A stretch of 47,402 nt of DNA from Solobacterium sp. (GTDB taxonomy: Bacteria > Bacillota_I > Bacilli_A > Erysipelotrichales > Erysipelotrichaceae): the NCBI GenBank assembly GCA_017539385.1, contig JAFYHC010000002.1:1-47402 (forward strand), read 5' to 3'. The notes below the pieces were generated by a model. The model had not been told where the DNA came from. It saw only the letters and a list, made by a program, of their open reading frames with translations, and ran no database searches. Positions within the stretch are counted from its first letter, which is position 1. Each line of letters opens with the position of its first letter. This document shows, piece by piece, positions 43,310 through 47,402 of this stretch. The position numbers were made by a program, and so were the translations under genes.

Positions 43310-44557
43310 TCAGAATGTCAGAACGTAGTAGTTCTTCTTTCCTTTTTTCAGAATCGTAAAGTCCTGATCGATCGCATCTGCCTTGGCAAGTGCAGCATTG
43401 ATATCACTGACTTTTTCTCCGTTGACCTGTACGGATCCCTGCTGGATCAGCTTGCGTGCTTCGGAGTTGGATTTGCATGCGCCGGCTTTGACCAGTGCAG
43501 TGATCAGTGTAATGCCGTCTTCGACTTCCACCTTCGGTGCATCGCTGAGACCGGCACGCAGTTCATCGGCCGACAGATCCATGATCGATCCGCGGAAGAA
43601 TGTTTCCGTGATCTTTTTCGCTGTTGCAAGACCTTCTTCACCATGTACAAGAACCGTCAGTTCTTCAGCAAGTGCCTTCTGTGCTTCACGTTTCTCCGGC
43701 GCTGCTTCCTTGGCTGCAGCCAGTGCTTCGATTTCTTCCGGGGAACGGAAGCTCAGACGCTTCAGATAGTCAACAATATCCGCATCCGGTGTATTCAGCC
43801 AGAACTGGTAGAATTCATATGCATTGGTACGCTTCGGGTCGAGCCATACGTTCTTTCCTTCGGATTTGCCGAACTTAGAACCATCGCTCTTTGTGATTAA
43901 CGGCGATGTGATGCCGAAAATGGTTGCTTCTTCTCCTTTGACCTTGCGGATCAGTTCGGTACCAGTCGTCAGGTTGCCCCACTGGTCACTGCCGCCGATC
44001 TGGATGATGCAGTTATGACGTTCAAACAGCTTCAGCCAGTCCATGGCCTGCAGGATCGTGTAGCTGAATTCGGTATAGGAGATACCGGAGTCCAGACGCT
44101 TCTTGATCGTATCTTTCTGCAGCATGTACGATACATTGAACAGTTTGCCGAAATCACGCAGGTAATCCAGCAGGGTCATTTCACCAAGCCAGTTGTTGTT
44201 ATTCTCCATGATCGCCGCATTATCGCCGTCAAAGGAAAGGAAATGCGCCAGCTGATCGCGGATGCATTCCGCATTGTGCATGACTTCCTCATGTGTCAGA
44301 AGCTTTCTTTCCGTTGTCGGACGCGGATCGCCGATCATGCCGGTAAACCCGCCGCACAGTGCGATCGGTGTATGACCTGCCTTCTGGTAACGGCGTAAAA
44401 GCAGGATCTGCTGCAGGTGTCCTACATGCAGGGAATCAGCGGTCGGATCAAATCCGCAGTAGATCACAGCCGGCTTCTGCAGACGTTCTTTCAGACCGTC
44501 GTAGTCGGTGCAGTCCTTGACGAGACCGCGCCATTTCAGTTCTTCTAAAAACTCCAT
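43310..44557 (-). CDS. tyrS: Tyrosyl-tRNA synthetase
   Basis: A 415-residue class I synthetase. The HIGH motif is HVGHL (about residues 43-47), the tyrosine pocket has YTEFSYTILQAMDWL and GGSDQWGNL, and KMSKS is KFGKS. A C-terminal S4 RNA-binding domain (ARKLIQQGSVQVNGEKV) is present. It charges tRNA-Tyr. Its leader is a T-box riboswitch reading a TAC specifier, which confirms the amino acid. Confidence 0.97.
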   Translation of the reverse strand: MEFLEELKWRGLVKDCTDYDGLKERLQKPAVIYCGFDPTADSLHVGHLQQILLLRRYQKAGHTPIALCGGFTGMIGDPRPTTERKLLTHEEVMHNAECIRDQLAHFLSFDGDNAAIMENNNNWLGEMTLLDYLRDFGKLFNVSYMLQKDTIKKRLDSGISYTEFSYTILQAMDWLKLFERHNCIIQIGGSDQWGNLTTGTELIRKVKGEEATIFGITSPLITKSDGSKFGKSEGKNVWLDPKRTNAYEFYQFWLNTPDADIVDYLKRLSFRSPEEIEALAAAKEAAPEKREAQKALAEELTVLVHGEEGLATAKKITETFFRGSIMDLSADELRAGLSDAPKVEVEDGITLITALVKAGACKSNSEARKLIQQGSVQVNGEKVSDINAALAKADAIDQDFTILKKGKKNYYVLTF

Positions 44558-44582
44558 GTTATTCTCCTTCCGGACGCGATAG

Positions 44583-44812
44583 AAAAAGGCGTCCTGTTCA
44601 TTCTAAGGACGCCTCAGCGCGGTACCACCTTAGTTTGCAGTGATGAAATCACTGCACCCTCATCTATGCCTTTAACGCAGGCGCACACGTCCTGTCTTTT
44701 GAGGCAGGAAGCTCCCAGGTGTATTCATGAATCAGATGCTCCGCTCCCTTTCACCAGCCGGGAGGTCTCTGTTACGGATTTCCAAATCACTACTTATCCT
44801 GTTCAACGCATC
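44583..44812 (-). promoter_or_regulatory. T-box riboswitch of tyrS (TAC specifier)
   Basis: The minus-strand leader has the signature AACTAAGGTGGTACCGCG (44618-44635) of the antiterminator. Stem III is GCAGTGA/TCACTGC (44637-44655). The specifier GAA-TAC-AC has TAC at 44721-44723, matching tyrosine. The terminator AGGCGTCCT / AGGACGCCT (44587-44614) with T5 follows. Uncharged tRNA-Tyr should allow read-through into tyrS. Confidence 0.95.
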
Positions 44813-44816
44813 TGTA

Positions 44817-44845
44817 ATTTTATAGACCCGTTTCCGATTTGTCAA
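44817..44845 (-). promoter_or_regulatory. Sigma-A promoter of the tyrS leader
   Basis: Perfect TTGACA (44840-44845), a 17-nt spacer and TAAAAT (44817-44822) on the minus strand. The -35 overlaps the last codons of ccpA. Confidence 0.85.
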
Positions 44846-45834
44846 TCGATCGTTGTCTGCCGCGGTGTAAACAGATAACTCAGTTCGATCTCATGATCTG
44901 TATCCAGATCATTCTGCAGTAACTTCGTCATCACCCGCATGCTGACAGCACCAAGATCATACGACGGAATCGAGAAACTCGAGATCTGCGGACGCATCAT
45001 GGAATTGTACTTCGTATCGATCACACAAACGACTTCCATGTCTTTCGGAACATCCATGCCGTTCTCTCTTGCCGCATTGACGATTGCCATTGCCTGGGAA
45101 TCACGGTATCCGATCATCAGATCATATTTATGATCTTTCAGCCAGCGGGACATGAATGCGTAGCTCGTACGCATATCACCGGGAATCGGAAGGAATCCCT
45201 GGAATGTTTTTCCTTTGGCCTTAAATGCCATCTCTGCACCTTCCACCATCTGCTCGCAGGCATACCGATTCTTCCGGTCTTCGATAATGGCAATATTGTC
45301 TTTTCCGAATTCCAGATATTTCATCGTCAGTTCATAGACTGCCTTGCGGATATCTACATAGACACTGGCAATATTCTCCTTGCTCATACGGTGTCCGATA
45401 AACACGATCGGAATATTATACTTTGTCAGTGTCTCGATCTCACTCATGACAACACGGTCATCATACAGAATGACGCCGTCCACCCGGGACTTGATGATAT
45501 CCTCGATCACCGTATTGATATCCGTAATGCCCGCTGTCAGCGTATGAAGCATAATGTTGTAGTTGTAGATCTTTGCGACATCGATCAGACCATTGATAAT
45601 CTGTCCGGTATACGTAAAGCTGGCTTCCGGTACGATCAGAGCAATCGTAGTGGTCTTCTGCAAAGCAAGACCCTGTGCAATTGCATTTGGCTTATAGCCA
45701 AGTTTATCAACGGCAGCCTGTACGCGCTCTTTTGTCGGTGCCTTTACGACATCCGATCCATTGATGACACGCGAAACGGTCGCAAGTGATACACCGGCTT
45801 CCTTCGCTACATCATAAATCGTCACTCTTTTCAT
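44842..45834 (-). CDS. ccpA: Catabolite control protein CcpA
   Basis: A 330-residue LacI-family regulator. The helix-turn-helix is IYDVAKEAGVSLATVSRVIN and the hinge is YKPNAIAQGLA. The segment RPQISSFSIPSYDLGAVSMR followed by TKLL closely resembles the HPr(Ser-P)-contacting C-terminal helix of CcpA. Gene order murC-ytxG-ytxH-ccpA-tyrS is shared with B. subtilis. It would bind cre sites with HPr(Ser-P) to govern carbon use. Confidence 0.88.
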   Translation of the reverse strand: MKRVTIYDVAKEAGVSLATVSRVINGSDVVKAPTKERVQAAVDKLGYKPNAIAQGLALQKTTTIALIVPEASFTYTGQIINGLIDVAKIYNYNIMLHTLTAGITDINTVIEDIIKSRVDGVILYDDRVVMSEIETLTKYNIPIVFIGHRMSKENIASVYVDIRKAVYELTMKYLEFGKDNIAIIEDRKNRYACEQMVEGAEMAFKAKGKTFQGFLPIPGDMRTSYAFMSRWLKDHKYDLMIGYRDSQAMAIVNAARENGMDVPKDMEVVCVIDTKYNSMMRPQISSFSIPSYDLGAVSMRVMTKLLQNDLDTDHEIELSYLFTPRQTTID

Positions 45835-45858
45835 GCAGCTGCCCCCCTTCTGTTTAAT

Positions 45859-46539
45859 TTATTTTTTGGTCAGTTTTGCCCACAGATTCTTTGCGGCTGC
45901 CATACCGCTCTTCATCACTTCAGCACTCTTGACACGTGCCTCTGCCAGTGTTTTCTGCACTTGCGGACTGTTGTAGAATTCATCTGCTTTCTGTACAGCG
46001 ATCTTTGTATATTTCACTGCTGCAGCACCGGCTTCTTTTGCTTTTTCCGCCGCAATGCCGGCATACTGCTTCACTGTCTCCATCGCATCATCCTGTTTTT
46101 TATTATGATTTTCAACAGCGCTCCCCAGAATGTCTTCTACGCCTTCTTTGACTTTCTCTGCTGCTTCAGCAGCCTTCTCACCGGCTTCCTGAACGAATTC
46201 CGGAATCACCAGATCGATCTCATCGGCATCGTCTTCCACAGCATCCTTTTCTTCTTCCGGTTTTTCTTCCACTGCTTCTTTTACCGTATTGTATGCTTCT
46301 TCGGCATTCTCTTTTGCTTCAGCAGCTGCTTCTTCGGCCTTCTGAATGATCGTTTCCTCTGCTGCAGATGTTTCCTTCTCAGCCGGTTCTTTCGTTGCAG
46401 ACGGTTCTTCTGCCGGTTCTTCCTTTGCAGGCTCAATATCGTAATCCGGCAGTGCCTGTACTTTTTTCTTCAGGTCTTCTACTGTCTCTTCAATTGTGAT
46501 CTCTGCTTCTTCAATGATATTTTTCTTATCTTCACTCAT
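45859..46539 (-). CDS. YtxH-like Ala/Glu/Lys-rich coiled-coil protein
   Basis: About 226 residues, very rich in Glu, Ala and Lys with few aromatic residues, predicted as extended coiled coil like late-embryogenesis-type proteins. Position between the ytxG-like and ccpA genes equals that of B. subtilis ytxH. The ATG at 46537-46539 overlaps the upstream gene by 8 nt; its ribosome site is weak. No signal peptide or membrane segment is seen, and no biochemical role is known to me. Confidence 0.7.
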   Translation of the reverse strand: MSEDKKNIIEEAEITIEETVEDLKKKVQALPDYDIEPAKEEPAEEPSATKEPAEKETSAAEETIIQKAEEAAAEAKENAEEAYNTVKEAVEEKPEEEKDAVEDDADEIDLVIPEFVQEAGEKAAEAAEKVKEGVEDILGSAVENHNKKQDDAMETVKQYAGIAAEKAKEAGAAAVKYTKIAVQKADEFYNSPQVQKTLAEARVKSAEVMKSGMAAAKNLWAKLTKK

Positions 46540-46903
46540 CCTGTGCTGCTTCACTTTCCGGTGCATCTTCAGCACCCATCTTTTCCTGAACCATTGTTTT
46601 CAGGCTTTCAACATTCTCAGCCGCAAATTCAGCTGCTTTTCCAATTGCTTCAGAGGTCTTATCCTGCACCTGGTCAACTGTGCGGGACAGTTTAACGACC
46701 GTGTCAAGCGGTGCCTGTACTTTCTCCATGCTTGAGTTGACGTTTTTAATTGTCGGATCCAGATTTTTTACAGTCGCTGTGATCGAGTCAACAAGCGCTC
46801 CTGCCTTCTTCAGGAGAATACAAAGAAAAATCAGCGCAGCCGCACCTGCAATTGGCAAAAGCTGCTCTGATACATTCCGCAATGCCAGCAATAGTTCATC
46901 CAT
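46532..46903 (-). CDS. YtxG-like DUF948 membrane protein
   Basis: A 123-residue protein with one N-terminal membrane helix (about 15-32) and a long helical region, matching the DUF948 (YtxG) family. It sits between murC and the ytxH-like gene as in B. subtilis, where these genes form a stress-linked unit. AAGGAG lies 9 nt before the ATG. The promoter upstream is near-consensus. Confidence 0.8.
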   Translation of the reverse strand: MDELLLALRNVSEQLLPIAGAAALIFLCILLKKAGALVDSITATVKNLDPTIKNVNSSMEKVQAPLDTVVKLSRTVDQVQDKTSEAIGKAAEFAAENVESLKTMVQEKMGAEDAPESEAAQDE

Positions 46904-46932
46904 ACAATGATACTCCTTCTATACTCACTGGC

Positions 46933-46961
46933 ATTATAGTATGTTTTGAAAATATTTTCAA
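46933..46961 (-). promoter_or_regulatory. Sigma-A promoter of the ytxG-ytxH-ccpA operon
   Basis: TTGAAA (46956-46961), a 17-nt spacer and a perfect TATAAT (46933-46938) on the minus strand, right at the murC stop codon. Confidence 0.85.
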
Positions 46962-47402
46962 TGCTTGTGATAGCGCTTTACCAGTTCGGCAAGACCGTAA
47001 ATATCCTTACTGGACATAAACAGATAGACTGCCGGTTCTTCCTCTGCAAGGATTCTGGCGCCTTCTTCATTCTCCGGAATGACCACGGAACCGGGAAGAC
47101 GCTTCTGCAGATAGGTAATATCGATATCAGTACCGTCCTGCTTGTCATCAATGCTTGTAAAATCGCATAGATACACTTTATCTGCCTTGCTCAGCTGCGC
47201 AGCAAACTGATCGGCAAAGTAAAGAACACGGGAGGCACGGTGCGGCTTGAAAATGGCAACGAGCTTGCGGCCCGGGAAGCGGATCCGTGCAGAATCGATC
47301 GTTACGCCCACTTCGGTCGGATGATGCGCATAGTCATCGACGAACGTGTTTTCGCCGACCTGCTCAATGACAAAGCGGCGCTTGACACCATGGAAGGACG
47401 CC
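46958..47402 (-). CDS. murC: UDP-N-acetylmuramate-L-alanine ligase, C-terminal part
   Basis: About 147 C-terminal residues of MurC lie in the window; the gene continues past the right edge. SFHGVKRRFVIEQVGENTFV followed by DDYAHHPTEVGVTIDSAR is the diagnostic start of the MurC C-terminal domain. FKPHRASR and the last ALA-like helices complete it. MurC adds L-alanine to UDP-MurNAc in the cytoplasm. An in-frame GTG at 47309-47311 is internal and is not the true start. Confidence 0.95.
   Translation of the reverse strand, partial: ASFHGVKRRFVIEQVGENTFVDDYAHHPTEVGVTIDSARIRFPGRKLVAIFKPHRASRVLYFADQFAAQLSKADKVYLCDFTSIDDKQDGTDIDITYLQKRLPGSVVIPENEEGARILAEEEPAVYLFMSSKDIYGLAELVKRYHKH

Noticed and set aside
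46967..46982. cre-like sequence TGATAGCGCTTTACCA
   Set aside because: It lies in the last codons of murC and misses the consensus at two or more fixed positions; it fits the coding sequence.

Overview
This window looks like a compact, protein-dense chromosomal segment of a low-to-moderate GC Firmicute (Bacillota). I infer a member of the Erysipelotrichia or a close relative. The evidence is a SufU-type sufCDSUB operon, a tyrosyl T-box, an FMN riboswitch in front of ribU, a comG pseudopilus operon, and B. subtilis-like gene orders (murC-ytxG-ytxH-ccpA-tyrS, ispH/cshB/nfo, murJ-rsuA). The species cannot be named from this sequence alone. I saw no rRNA, tRNA, CRISPR array, insertion sequence or prophage.

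Layout. At 1-5600, on the minus strand, the operon sufC-sufD-sufS-sufU-sufB runs into fthC and the start of a secreted protein that leaves the window. At 5770-7633 (+) are two PrsA-like foldase genes. At 7693-14688 (-) a cluster reads dnaE, response regulator, sensor kinase, trmN6 and a membrane-anchored M20-like protein that seems to have lost its metal ligands. At 14835-17471 (+) is a class A penicillin-binding protein. At 17538-21492 (-) are a C-terminally anchored unknown protein, cmk, der and gpsA. At 21584-24084 (-) are ribU with its FMN riboswitch, an unknown membrane protein and efp with an unusual loop.

At 24163-28735 (-) is the comG operon. An unrecognised 349-residue helical protein gene sits between comGB and comGC. 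At 28802-29620 (-) are a glyoxalase II-like hydrolase and rpmG; ispG follows at 29733 (+). At 30913-34419 (-) is a 1168-residue surface protein with an unusual sortase-type tail, then GNAT-nfo-cshB (-), ispH (+), lipoprotein-murJ-rsuA (-), an ECF sigma/anti-sigma pair (+), carbonic anhydrase (-), tyrS with its T-box (-), ccpA, ytxH-like, ytxG-like and the 3' part of murC (-).

Many genes serve the cell envelope (PBP1, MurJ, MurC, IspG/IspH for the undecaprenyl precursor pathway, PrsA, ECF sigma factor). Genes in operons typically overlap by 4 nt, and several terminator stems begin inside stop codons. The items most worth a second look are the unknown gene in comG, the altered EF-P loop, a two-codon uORF or leaderless start at dnaE, a palindromic extended -10 element shared by two divergent gene pairs, and the degenerate M20 protein.
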